Of a stretch of 7,029 nucleotides of DNA, positions 1-6,715 are shown piece by piece; position 1 is the first letter of the stretch; the number at the start of each line of letters is the position of its first letter. The DNA comes from Armatimonadota bacterium. Lineage in GTDB: Bacteria > Armatimonadota > Abditibacteriia > CG2-30-59-28. A program made the position numbers and the translations under genes. The notes under the pieces are model-generated. The model did not search any database. It had not been told where the DNA came from and worked only from the letters and a program-made list of their open reading frames with translations. The stretch spans positions 1-7,029 of the forward strand of contig JACQGJ010000248.1 of NCBI GenBank assembly GCA_016199605.1. The letters run 5' to 3'.

Positions 1-542
1 AACTCGCCACCCCAACCGCCTTCCTCCACGTATGTGGCATACGTGACCTTCGGGTTCCAGTTGCCCCAATCGTCCTGACTCTTTCCCAGGTTCCGCTCCC
101 AAGTCACACCTGCCGCGTTGCCGCCGAGGTGGAACTGTTCGCCATCGTTGTCACCCACTGTCAGGAAGATCTCGAACGCGTCATCGGGGAAGCCAGCGTC
201 ATGCCCCTCCTTCACCGTGATCTTGGGGCGTGCTCCTTCCGGCATCTCCGTGCGGAAACCGACATAGAAAGCTCGCTGGTTCCAGGTGAGGATCACCTTC
301 GTCGGATACCGTCCGGCCACGCCCTTGTCTTCGCCGGCAACGACAACGAGGTCTTGCAGCATGGTCGCCGGGCCGTAGTCGCCTTTCACGATGCGTCCGT
401 CGAGCGCGGGCGACTTCCCCAGGGGAACTCGCACCGCAGGCTTGCGAGCGGTGGCTTCGGGTGCAAGGGGATCTCCTGGCTCAGCAAAGGCGCTGACGGC
501 CCACAAAAGGGAAGCCAGGCCTGAAAGAATGATAAGTTTCAT
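1..542 (-). CDS. Secreted CBM9-like (DOMON-fold) protein, C-terminus cut by window edge
   Basis: The frame is open without a stop from the ATG at 542-540 to the left edge, giving 180 complete codons. Residues 1-20 form a signal peptide (start MKLIILSG, hydrophobic core, A-F-A cleavage site before EPGD), so the product is exported. From about residue 35 it resembles the carbohydrate-binding module family 9 / DOMON-like fold: a 'P-x-L-D-G-R-I...D-Y' opening strand, a 'V-I-L-T-W-N...A-F-Y-V-G-F' strand pair, and 'D-D-A-F-E-I-F-L' followed by an F-H-L-G-G-N-A-A-G segment. In this family the domain binds sugars, alone or attached to enzymes; here the rest of the protein is off the edge, so any catalytic partner is unknown. 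AGGAGG (551-556, minus strand) lies 8 nt upstream of the ATG and fixes the start. It is divergent from the kinase operon. The family call is from motif pattern only. Confidence 0.8.
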   Translation of the reverse strand, partial: MKLIILSGLASLLWAVSAFAEPGDPLAPEATARKPAVRVPLGKSPALDGRIVKGDYGPATMLQDLVVVAGEDKGVAGRYPTKVILTWNQRAFYVGFRTEMPEGARPKITVKEGHDAGFPDDAFEIFLTVGDNDGEQFHLGGNAAGVTWERNLGKSQDDWGNWNPKVTYATYVEEGGWGGE

Positions 543-550
543 AATTGTCT

Positions 551-556
551 CCTCCT
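551..556 (-). promoter_or_regulatory. Shine-Dalgarno site of the CBM9-like gene
   Basis: Read on the minus strand this is a perfect AGGAGG, 8 nt before the ATG at 542-540. It decides the start codon and supports translation of this edge-truncated frame. Confidence 0.8.
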
Positions 557-617
557 GCTTCGTCGCAGCCGGAACCATGAGTCTATCGTGGGGAAGTGAC
601 GACGGTGACGGAGTTGG

Positions 618-639
618 GCCTCCGTTCAAGTGTGGAGGC
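618..639. repeat. Short inverted repeat upstream of the kinase promoter
   Basis: GCCTCC (618-623) and GGAGGC (634-639) are perfect 6-base inverted arms separated by 10 bases. The right arm ends 11 bases before the -35 box at 651. This position would suit an activator or repressor operator, or a small stem in a leader read leftward from the divergent gene. Six-base arms in GC-rich DNA can arise by chance, so the call is weak. Confidence 0.25.
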
Positions 640-650
640 TTCCCGCGTCC

Positions 651-679
651 TTGACACCCCCTCCGAGCGTGATTACAAT
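651..679 (+). promoter_or_regulatory. Near-consensus sigma-70 promoter for the kinase operon
   Basis: TTGACA (651-656) matches the -35 consensus exactly. TACAAT (674-679) differs from the -10 consensus at one base, and the spacer is exactly 17 nt. Transcription would start near 686, leaving a leader of about 60 nt before the ATG at 749. It is the only strong sigma-70-like promoter noticed by eye in the window, and it points into the five-gene plus-strand cluster. No rho-independent terminator was seen in the 206-base intergenic region (543-748), which otherwise holds only the two ribosome binding sites and the weak dyad. Confidence 0.75.
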
Positions 680-748
680 GGCCGCCGGTGTTCATACCCC
701 TTCAAGGTGGGACCTCACATTCTCTTCTGACGTGGAGTTGGATGCGAA

Positions 749-3595
749 ATGCCGCTCAGCAATCCTCATAGCCTCCGATGGAAAGCGGCGACCATTGGCT
801 TGTTCGTCTCCCTGGCGACCATGCTTCTGACTCACAACGACCTCTTTGAGGGTCTGGAGCTGAAGACCTACGACTTCTGGTTTCGCATCCGCGGCGGGCA
901 TCCGGCCAACCCCATGGTGGTAATCGCTGCTATTGATGATCTTTCGGCCCACCTATTCGGTTTCCCTCCTTGGCCGCGAAACCGTTTGGCGAAACTGGTA
1001 GAGATTCTCAACCGCGGCGGCGCCCGCGTCATCGCCTTTGACATGAAGCTGTCCGGTCGTGATTTGCAGTCTGAAAAGAACGACCGGATTCTGAGCGCCA
1101 GGCTCACCCATTCAAAAAATGTAGTGCTTGCCACTTACTTTTTCAGCGAGGCGCAGCAGTGGAAGGAGCCTCTCACCGACCCCGTGAAACGAGCCTTCTG
1201 CGTTTATACTTCTCCCCCGGCGACGCTGCTTAACGAAGCCAACCAGATGTCCCTGCCCTATCCCCCCTTGCTTTCGGGAGCCGCAGCTCTGGGGCACATC
1301 AATATCTACCCGGAACTGGACGGGGTTGTACGGAAAGCTCCTCTGGTTGTGGATTTTGAGGACAAGCCTTTCCCCTCTCTCGCGCTGCAGACTGTCCGAC
1401 TTTCGGTAGGCTTCGAGGAACCCGTCCAGGTGAATCCGGGGAAATACGTGAAGATGGCCGGGCTCAGGATTCCGATCGATGAAGGCTTCGAGACGATGCT
1501 CAACTTCGCAGGAGGCTACCAAACCTTCCCTTACTACTCCTGCGGCGACCTCCTGTTGGGCAAGGTGGATCCCCGGGTCTTCAAAGACAAAATCGTGCTG
1601 GTCGGCTCGACGGCGGCGCAGCAGTCAAGCGCCTTTCCTACCCCCTTTACCCAGATACTGCCTGGGATAGAGATTCAGGCAACCGCCATCGACAACTTGC
1701 TCGAAAGCCGACCGATGAGACGAGCGCCCCAGGCGTTGAACCTGCTGCTCCTGCTTTTCCTCGGTCCGGCCCTGGGCTTCATCCTTGCCGAGCAACGCCC
1801 TACCTACTCGTGGATCTACGCGGTGACCGTGGCGAGTGCCATCGATTTCACCGTCTTCTACCTGTTCGCTCAACGGCTGGTATGGATCGACAGTGTGCGC
1901 CCCCTGTCCGCCCTGTTCTGGACGTATCTGATCGTGCTGGTTTATCGTTTGCGATTGGGCGAGCAGGAAAGCGCTCGGACTCGTTCGGTCATCGACACCT
2001 TGATGAACGTCAGTCATATTGTCGGTTCTTCGATGGATCAGCAACGACTGCTCCAATCGTTCCTCAACTGGGTCACTCAGATGCTGAGCGCCGAAGCGGG
2101 ATCGATCCTGCTGTTCGACGAATCGCGTCAAAACCTCAACTTCGAGGTTGCTACCGGTGAGAAGAGCGCTTCGGTTTCGCAATTCTCTCTGAAGGTTGGA
2201 GAGGGAATCGCGGGGTGGGTGGCTCAGAACGGCGAGTCCGTCATCGCCAATGACCTGGACTCCGATACCCGGTTCAAACGAGACATCTCCGAAGAGATCG
2301 GATATCCCACGCGCTCGATCCTGTGCGTGCCGCTGCAATCCAAGGACACGATCCTCGGCGTGATCGAAGTCCTGAATAAGAAGCAGGGCTCGCCCTTTAC
2401 CCCTGCCGACCAGAACATCCTGGAGGCCATGGCCAACCAGGCCGGGGTCGTGCTGGAGAATGCGCGGCTCTATGCCTTGCTTGAGAAGAAGATCGAGTTG
2501 GCCAACCGCGAGCTGCTTGAGACCAACCGGGAGTTGTCAGTGGAGAAGGGGAAGCTCGAAGCGATCGTGCGCAGTATGAGTGACGGCGTGATCGTCCTCG
2601 ATTCCCTGGGGAAGGCGGTCTTTGCCAATCCGGCGGCCCGGCGGCTCTTCGGGATGGAAGATACCGCGCCTATGATCGGGCGTCCCTACGAGGAGGTCAT
2701 CGAGCAGAGCGACCTGCGGGAGGGGATTCGCGCCACCTACACTCGTCGAGAGGAGATCAGGATCCAAGAGTTAAAGGTGATGGAGACCCATGCGAGAGTG
2801 TTCAGCGCACATCTCGCTCCCGTCCGGGATTCCGGGACGGAAATGCTTGGTGTCGTTGTCGTCTTCAGCGATATCACCGAGCTGAAAGCGCTGGATCGGC
2901 TCAAAAGCGACTTTGTTTCTTTCGTGTCCCACGAATTGCGCTCTCCCATCACCACCATCAAGGGTTTCGCTTCGACGCTGTTGCGCAGCGACGTGAACGA
3001 TCCGGAATCCTCCGAGGAATTCCTTCAGGTTATCAGCCAGGAATGCGACCGGATGGCGCGATTGATCGCCAGTATCCTGGACCTCTCACGCCTCGAGGCC
3101 GGGCGGGAGCTTGAGCTGCACCTGGAGGAAGTGTCGATCCCCGAAGCCATCGAGCGCGTCGTCGATCGCAATCGGCTCTACGCGACCAGGCATGAGTTTG
3201 TGATGGACCTCCAGCCTCACCTTCCGCTGCTGCCAGCCGACCCGGACAAGCTGGACCAGATTCTCACCAACCTCGTGAGCAACGCCGTCAAGTACTCACC
3301 TCACGGCGGGGAGATTGGCGTATTGGCAAGACAGGAGGATTCACAAATCCTGATCAGCGTCCGAGACCACGGAATCGGCATCTCCCCCGGTCAACTCGAC
3401 ATGCTCTTCCAGCGATTCCAGCGCCTCCGGGGAGAAGGAACGGAGAAGATCGCCGGCACCGGGCTGGGACTTTACCTGACCCGGCATCTCATCAGGGCGC
3501 ACGGAGGAGATATCTGGGTCGAAAGCGATGAAGGGAACGGTTCCACCTTTCGGTTTTCCTTGCCGATGTCAAAGGAGGAATCTTCCGTCCCGTGA
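749..3595 (+). CDS. CHASE2-GAF-PAS sensor histidine kinase
   Basis: A 948-residue membrane sensor kinase that should autophosphorylate on histidine and pass the phosphate to a response regulator. One membrane helix (about 12-28) precedes an extracytoplasmic CHASE2 domain (about 29-325), with hallmark stretches YDFWFRIRG, VVIAAIDDLS, ARVIAFDMKL and KDKIVLVGSTA...PGIEIQATAIDNLLE. Three closely spaced helices follow (about 329-347, 355-375, 382-399), the usual CHASE2 arrangement. Then come GAF (about 415-575; GEGIAGWVA, SILCVPL, LGVIEVLNK), a coiled coil (about 575-605) and PAS (about 603-712). HisKA has H728 in SHELRSP. HATPase_c carries N845 in the N box, DHGIGI (873-878) and GTGLGL (903-908). 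All catalytic motifs are intact. The ATG at 749 is the first start after an in-frame TGA at 728-730; GGAG at 734-737 lies 11 nt upstream. There is no HAMP and no receiver domain, and no response regulator is in the window, so ligand and target are unknown. The stop overlaps the next start. Confidence 0.95.
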   Translation: MPLSNPHSLRWKAATIGLFVSLATMLLTHNDLFEGLELKTYDFWFRIRGGHPANPMVVIAAIDDLSAHLFGFPPWPRNRLAKLVEILNRGGARVIAFDMKLSGRDLQSEKNDRILSARLTHSKNVVLATYFFSEAQQWKEPLTDPVKRAFCVYTSPPATLLNEANQMSLPYPPLLSGAAALGHINIYPELDGVVRKAPLVVDFEDKPFPSLALQTVRLSVGFEEPVQVNPGKYVKMAGLRIPIDEGFETMLNFAGGYQTFPYYSCGDLLLGKVDPRVFKDKIVLVGSTAAQQSSAFPTPFTQILPGIEIQATAIDNLLESRPMRRAPQALNLLLLLFLGPALGFILAEQRPTYSWIYAVTVASAIDFTVFYLFAQRLVWIDSVRPLSALFWTYLIVLVYRLRLGEQESARTRSVIDTLMNVSHIVGSSMDQQRLLQSFLNWVTQMLSAEAGSILLFDESRQNLNFEVATGEKSASVSQFSLKVGEGIAGWVAQNGESVIANDLDSDTRFKRDISEEIGYPTRSILCVPLQSKDTILGVIEVLNKKQGSPFTPADQNILEAMANQAGVVLENARLYALLEKKIELANRELLETNRELSVEKGKLEAIVRSMSDGVIVLDSLGKAVFANPAARRLFGMEDTAPMIGRPYEEVIEQSDLREGIRATYTRREEIRIQELKVMETHARVFSAHLAPVRDSGTEMLGVVVVFSDITELKALDRLKSDFVSFVSHELRSPITTIKGFASTLLRSDVNDPESSEEFLQVISQECDRMARLIASILDLSRLEAGRELELHLEEVSIPEAIERVVDRNRLYATRHEFVMDLQPHLPLLPADPDKLDQILTNLVSNAVKYSPHGGEIGVLARQEDSQILISVRDHGIGISPGQLDMLFQRFQRLRGEGTEKIAGTGLGLYLTRHLIRAHGGDIWVESDEGNGSTFRFSLPMSKEESSVP
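3573..3578 (+). promoter_or_regulatory. Shine-Dalgarno site of the DUF951 gene
   Basis: AGGAGG lies inside the 3' end of the kinase gene, 13 nt before the GTG at 3592. The spacing is a little long, but the site supports the GTG start overlapping the kinase stop. Confidence 0.6.
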
Positions 3596-3804
3596 GCAAG
3601 GTCCCTCACAAGCTGAATCTCGGGGACCGCGTGACGTTCCGCAAAGCTCACGCCTGCGGAGGCAATGAGTGGGAGATCCTTCGAGTGGGTCTTGACCTCA
3701 GGCTGCAATGCTCGCGATGCGGACGGAGAATCCTAAAATCGAGGGGCGAATTCGAGAGGCAGGTCAGAAGTATTGCGAACCGAACGGAAGAGGACGGGGA
3801 GTAG
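3592..3804 (+). CDS. DUF951 family small zinc-ribbon-like protein
   Basis: A 70-residue cytoplasmic protein. Its whole length follows the DUF951 pattern (Pfam PF06107; Bacillus subtilis YyzM is a member): a G-D-x-V-T-F-R-K-x-H opening, C22-G-G with N25 and W27, an 'E-I-L-R-V-G-L-D-L-R-L' strand, a C40-x-x-C43-G knuckle, and a basic helical end around E-F-E-R-Q-V-R-S-I. Length is normal for the family, usually about 60-70 residues. Cys22, Cys40, Cys43 and His20 could form a metal or nucleic-acid-binding site, but the biochemical role of the family is not established. The GTG start forms GTGA with the kinase stop, which implies translational coupling. The usual family sequence around the first cysteine is KPHPCG; here it is KAHACG. 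Pairing this gene with a sensor kinase and secreted proteins is unexpected. Confidence 0.88.
   Translation: MSKVPHKLNLGDRVTFRKAHACGGNEWEILRVGLDLRLQCSRCGRRILKSRGEFERQVRSIANRTEEDGE
3796..3801 (+). promoter_or_regulatory. Possible Shine-Dalgarno site for the TTG start at 3806
   Basis: GGGGAG sits 4 nt before the TTG at 3806, which is close; GAGGA at 3790-3794 lies 11 nt upstream and is the alternative. The pair favours 3806 over the in-frame TTG at 3773, which has only weak AGG sequences upstream. Confidence 0.4.
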
Positions 3805-3805
3805 G

Positions 3806-5746
3806 TTGAGGCAACTGAAGGCCGCAGTCCTCTCCGTTGTCCTGCTTGCGCCTCGGCACCATGTTGAGGCAAAGCCGGGTCAGTTGAAACGCGCCACCGA
3901 GGGGCCGAAGCCGCTTCGCGTGCAGGTGGATCCCGGCGAGACGATCGGGTATATCAGCCCGTTGATCTACGGTGTGGAGGCTGTGACGGTCCCTGCAACT
4001 CCCCCTCCCGCGGAAGGCGACAGATGGATGTCAGAGATCGCGACGCACGGCGCCAGGATGATGCGACTTCAAGTGGAGGAGGCGGACGAGCGGAACCTGT
4101 CGTCTTTGATCGGGGTCCTGAAGCAAGCCCGGTTGAATGGTCTGTCGACAATGCTGACCTTTCACGATCTGGACGATGTTCCTGCGACGGAGGCAGCGAT
4201 CCAAAAGACTCTCTCCGCCCTGGCAGACGAGGGGATGAGCGTCTCTCGTGTGGAGTTGCCGAAATCCCTCTCCGACTCTCTCGTGCAGCGGCTGTCCGCG
4301 CGGGAGACGGTCAAGGACGTTCCCGAGGCAGACCGCTTCCTTGATCCATGGCGCGCCCTGTCCGACACTTGCTTTTACCTGAGAACCTCTCTTGATCCGC
4401 CGTGGCCGCTCGGCGATGGGGAATCCCTGTGCGCGTTGTTTTCTTCGGCGCTGCCTTTGCGTTTTGGGTTGGCTGTGTCGGGTTCCTCCGAGTTGACAGC
4501 GGACCTCGCTGCGATGTTGCAGAAAGCCAGTCGAGACCTGAAGACGACACGCAAAGCTGCTTCGATTGGTCTCTTCTGCCCTGTCGAGCTGAGCGCCCTG
4601 TTCAGCAGTCCGGAGAGCCAGGGCGAGGATCGCGTCGCGACGCTTCTGGCCTCTGCTCTGATGTCACTGCCCGCGCAGGGAGCGACGCTGGCGGCAACGA
4701 GAGTCGAAGATCCGGCCTCATGGTTTCCCGTCGCCCTCGCGTACCAACTCCTATCAGGCTGGGGGTCAGTGTACGGGCTGCAAGCGAGTGTCGTGGCTCC
4801 GGCTCCGCTGAAGGCGTGGGCCGCAAGAACCCCGGGCAGGACCTCACTGTGCCTCATCAATCCGGAGGACACAGACCTCGTCGTGCGCGTCGAGTGGAAG
4901 CTAACAACGGGGATCTACTCCGTCGCCTCGCGCGGGTTGCGACCAGGCCGCGGCTACCTAAGCAACACACGACTGGAAAGCCCTCTCCTCGTGACACGCA
5001 ACAGTCCTCCGCGCGTCACGACCACTTCCGTTCCCGCGCGGGGGATGGTTGTCTTGCGTTGCGAGAGTCCCGGATACCTCGCCAGCCAAGGACTCCTGCG
5101 TCTCCTCAGCCTGGCGCGAGATGGTTCGCTGGAGGGAGTACCGGCGCAGAAACGAGCACTGATTCGCAATATCCTGGACGACGCGAATCGCTCAGCGATG
5201 AAGATCCAGAACGGCTTCGGGGAGAATACAACCCGGAACCGCGCGGGATTCATTCGGTCTGCCCACCGGGCGTTGTTGCGAGTAGCCCAAGTGGAGGCTA
5301 TGCTGAAGAACTACGCCCTGCGGGGACGGTCCGCAAAGTACAACTACAACAACATGGTCAGCCTCATCGACGACGTTACCGAACGCTTGTCAGAGGCGAG
5401 CGCCCTTCTGATGCGGATCAAGCTCCGAGCCGACAGCGCGGCGGCACGAGTGAAACCGGGAGATCCTTTCATTCTGACGGTAGAGGTGACCAACAACGGG
5501 GACCAGGTGGTCCGCAATCTACGATTCTTTCGAGAGCCTTCCGAGGACCTCGCGGTCCTTTCGGATAGCAGTGCGATGCACCGATTCCTGCGCCCCGGGC
5601 AAACCCGGACGGTCAACTTCCGCTGCAAGGTTTCACCGAGCACGCGTTTTCGGATTTCCTTGCCAGTAGGCGTCGGAGTGACTTATTATGCAAATCAAAG
5701 CTATGCATGGCTCCGGCGCGAAGTCGAGGTAGGGATTACTCCGTGA
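3806..5746 (+). CDS. Secreted glycoside-hydrolase-like protein with C-terminal Ig-like domain
   Basis: About 646 residues, not confidently assigned to a named family. The TTG at 3806 follows the preceding stop by one base and gives a short signal peptide (MRQLK, hydrophobic AAVLSVVLLA, V-E-A cleavage near residue 22); an in-frame TTG at 3773 would add 11 residues. Residues 40-335 resemble a (beta/alpha)8 clan-A glycosidase: an 'I-S-P-L-I-Y-G-V-E' opening as in arabinofuranosidase-like enzymes, M-R-L-Q and M-L-T-F-H-D strands, and a late A-Y-Q-L-L helix. No N-E-P acid/base motif is present; Glu150 (V-E-L-P) and Glu261 (P-V-E-L-S) are the only candidates noticed, so activity is uncertain. Residues 344-421 look like the accessory beta-sandwich of such enzymes (S-L-C-L-I-N-P-E-D, G-M-V-V-L-R). 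Residues 430-540 are helical and basic. Residues 547-644 match the CARDB/NEW3 Ig-like pattern ('V-K-P-G-D-P-F...V-T-N-N-G'). The stop overlaps the next start. The coding frame is well supported; the function is inferred. Confidence 0.8.
   Translation: MRQLKAAVLSVVLLAPRHHVEAKPGQLKRATEGPKPLRVQVDPGETIGYISPLIYGVEAVTVPATPPPAEGDRWMSEIATHGARMMRLQVEEADERNLSSLIGVLKQARLNGLSTMLTFHDLDDVPATEAAIQKTLSALADEGMSVSRVELPKSLSDSLVQRLSARETVKDVPEADRFLDPWRALSDTCFYLRTSLDPPWPLGDGESLCALFSSALPLRFGLAVSGSSELTADLAAMLQKASRDLKTTRKAASIGLFCPVELSALFSSPESQGEDRVATLLASALMSLPAQGATLAATRVEDPASWFPVALAYQLLSGWGSVYGLQASVVAPAPLKAWAARTPGRTSLCLINPEDTDLVVRVEWKLTTGIYSVASRGLRPGRGYLSNTRLESPLLVTRNSPPRVTTTSVPARGMVVLRCESPGYLASQGLLRLLSLARDGSLEGVPAQKRALIRNILDDANRSAMKIQNGFGENTTRNRAGFIRSAHRALLRVAQVEAMLKNYALRGRSAKYNYNNMVSLIDDVTERLSEASALLMRIKLRADSAAARVKPGDPFILTVEVTNNGDQVVRNLRFFREPSEDLAVLSDSSAMHRFLRPGQTRTVNFRCKVSPSTRFRISLPVGVGVTYYANQSYAWLRREVEVGITP
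5726..5734 (+). promoter_or_regulatory. Shine-Dalgarno site for the GTG start at 5743
   Basis: GAGGTAGGG ends 8 nt before the GTG at 5743. It favours this start over the in-frame ATG at 5707, which would add 12 charged residues in front of the signal peptide and a 40-base overlap with the upstream gene. Confidence 0.6.
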
Positions 5747-6711
5747 TCAAGATTGGCATTTTCTGTTGGGTGCAAATGGCAATGATTTTCTTGTTTGCCG
5801 GAACTTCCTCGACGAACGCTGCTGAACCCCAGCGACCTGGAGGCAACTCCCCCAGCGAGGCGCTGACCAACCTTTTGCCCTCTTCGCAAGAGGTCTCCCC
5901 GTGGACGTTGGTCCCTAATTCCACTACGTTCGCTCTTCAGCCGGGAGAACTCGAGAAAGTGTACGGGAAGTCCGTCGGGTTCTTTCGCGACTGGAAGGTC
6001 GTCTCGGCGGTAGCAGCGAGGTACCGGCACGCAGACATCGAAGCCGCCATCACGACGGCGTGGATCAGTTCCCCGCGAGAGGCGCTGTTGCTCTATTCTC
6101 ACCAGCGGCAGGCTGCGCGACTCATGGCGAAAGTCACGTCGCTGCAGATCGGCCAGGACGCTTACTGGTACGAACGAGAGGGAAAGCTGTACGCGGCTGC
6201 GGTTAGAGAGACTCTCTTCGCCTCTGCCGAGCTTTCCACCGCAGGACCCGTGGCCAAGTCGGCCCTTCCCCTTTTCCTGTCGGCGATGATCCGGAATGTG
6301 CCTCAAGGCCCCATGCCTTTCACCCTCTGGGTGAAGGACCAACTGGTCCGCATCGACACCCCCCTGGTGAGCGATGAAGGTGTAGCGATTCCCATCAAGC
6401 CGGTGTTCGATTATCTGGGCTACAACTCGTTGTGGATCACCAAGACGCTGGAGGCCGTCTTCTACCGATTGCCTCTCCAGGAGACTCCCGCAACTCCGGG
6501 GGCCGGAGGGACGTCGGCAAAGCTGCCCGCGATGGTCAAAGTGAAGATCCATGACAGGCGAGGCTTCAGTGACGACCAGCCCTTCGATCTCGAGGTCGCA
6601 CCTTTCACCTTCAACGGAGCGACCTACTGCTCTCCCGACCTGTTTGAGAAGGCGCTCAGCATGAAGGTGCGGTGGGATCCGACGACTCGAAGGTTGGAGT
6701 TAGGGGGATAA
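5743..6711 (+). CDS. Secreted protein with DUF6599-like region and two copper-amine-oxidase-type stalk domains
   Basis: About 322 residues. The GTG at 5743 shares GTGA with the stop of the upstream gene, has a good ribosome binding site and starts directly at a signal peptide (MIKIGIF, a hydrophobic core with W-V-Q-M-A-M-I-F-L-F, cleavage near N-A-A at 25-27). Residues about 41-187 open with L-L-P-S-S...P-W, carry an 'A-A-R-Y...I-E-A-A-I' strand pair and an 'S-S-P-R-E-A-L-L-L-Y' helix, and recall DUF6599; this is a tentative match. Residues about 194-244 fit a Cu_amine_oxidN1 stalk repeat (PF07833): 'L-W-V-K-D-Q-L-V', 'V-A-I-P-I-K-P-V-F-D-Y-L-G-Y'. After a Pro/Gly-rich linker (245-263) a second, more divergent copy occupies about 280-321 ('F-T-F-N-G-A-T-Y', 'F-E-K-A-L-S-M-K-V-R-W-D'). 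Such stalk repeats are usual in surface proteins and are not copper enzymes. A structural or binding role at the envelope is inferred. Confidence 0.8.
   Translation: MIKIGIFCWVQMAMIFLFAGTSSTNAAEPQRPGGNSPSEALTNLLPSSQEVSPWTLVPNSTTFALQPGELEKVYGKSVGFFRDWKVVSAVAARYRHADIEAAITTAWISSPREALLLYSHQRQAARLMAKVTSLQIGQDAYWYEREGKLYAAAVRETLFASAELSTAGPVAKSALPLFLSAMIRNVPQGPMPFTLWVKDQLVRIDTPLVSDEGVAIPIKPVFDYLGYNSLWITKTLEAVFYRLPLQETPATPGAGGTSAKLPAMVKVKIHDRRGFSDDQPFDLEVAPFTFNGATYCSPDLFEKALSMKVRWDPTTRRLELGG
6702..6707 (+). promoter_or_regulatory. Shine-Dalgarno site of the small membrane protein gene
   Basis: AGGGGG lies 8 nt before the ATG at 6716, at the very end of the upstream gene, which supports translation of this short frame. 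Confidence 0.55.
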
Positions 6712-6715
6712 GGGA

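Noticed and set aside
129..654. Plus-strand open frames across the left edge
   Set aside because: They overlap the minus-strand CBM9-like gene, which has a signal peptide, a strong ribosome binding site and family motifs. The plus-strand products show none.
705..715. AGGT-GGG-ACCT palindrome in the kinase leader
   Set aside because: Four-base arms with a three-base loop are too short to claim an operator or a regulatory hairpin.
1625..2338. A 237-codon minus-strand open frame opposite the kinase gene
   Set aside because: It lies opposite the CHASE2 membrane helices and the GAF domain of a clearly real kinase, and its composition (Gln, Arg, Asp-rich) is that of an antisense shadow.
4402..5568. 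A 388-codon open frame on the plus strand inside the glycosidase-like gene
   Set aside because: Its translation is dominated by Arg, Ser, Gly and Pro with no fold-like pattern, as expected for a shadow frame in GC-rich DNA. The overlapping frame has a signal peptide and recognisable domains.
3549..5665. Similar bases at the end of the kinase gene (near 3551) and in the glycosidase-like gene (near 5645), both encoding F-R-x-S-L-P
   Set aside because: The match is only about a dozen bases within unrelated beta-strands and is best explained by chance.
5701..6552. A 283-codon minus-strand open frame opposite the stalk-domain gene
   Set aside because: It is rich in Arg, His and Gln without hydrophobic periodicity and lies antisense to a gene with recognisable domains.
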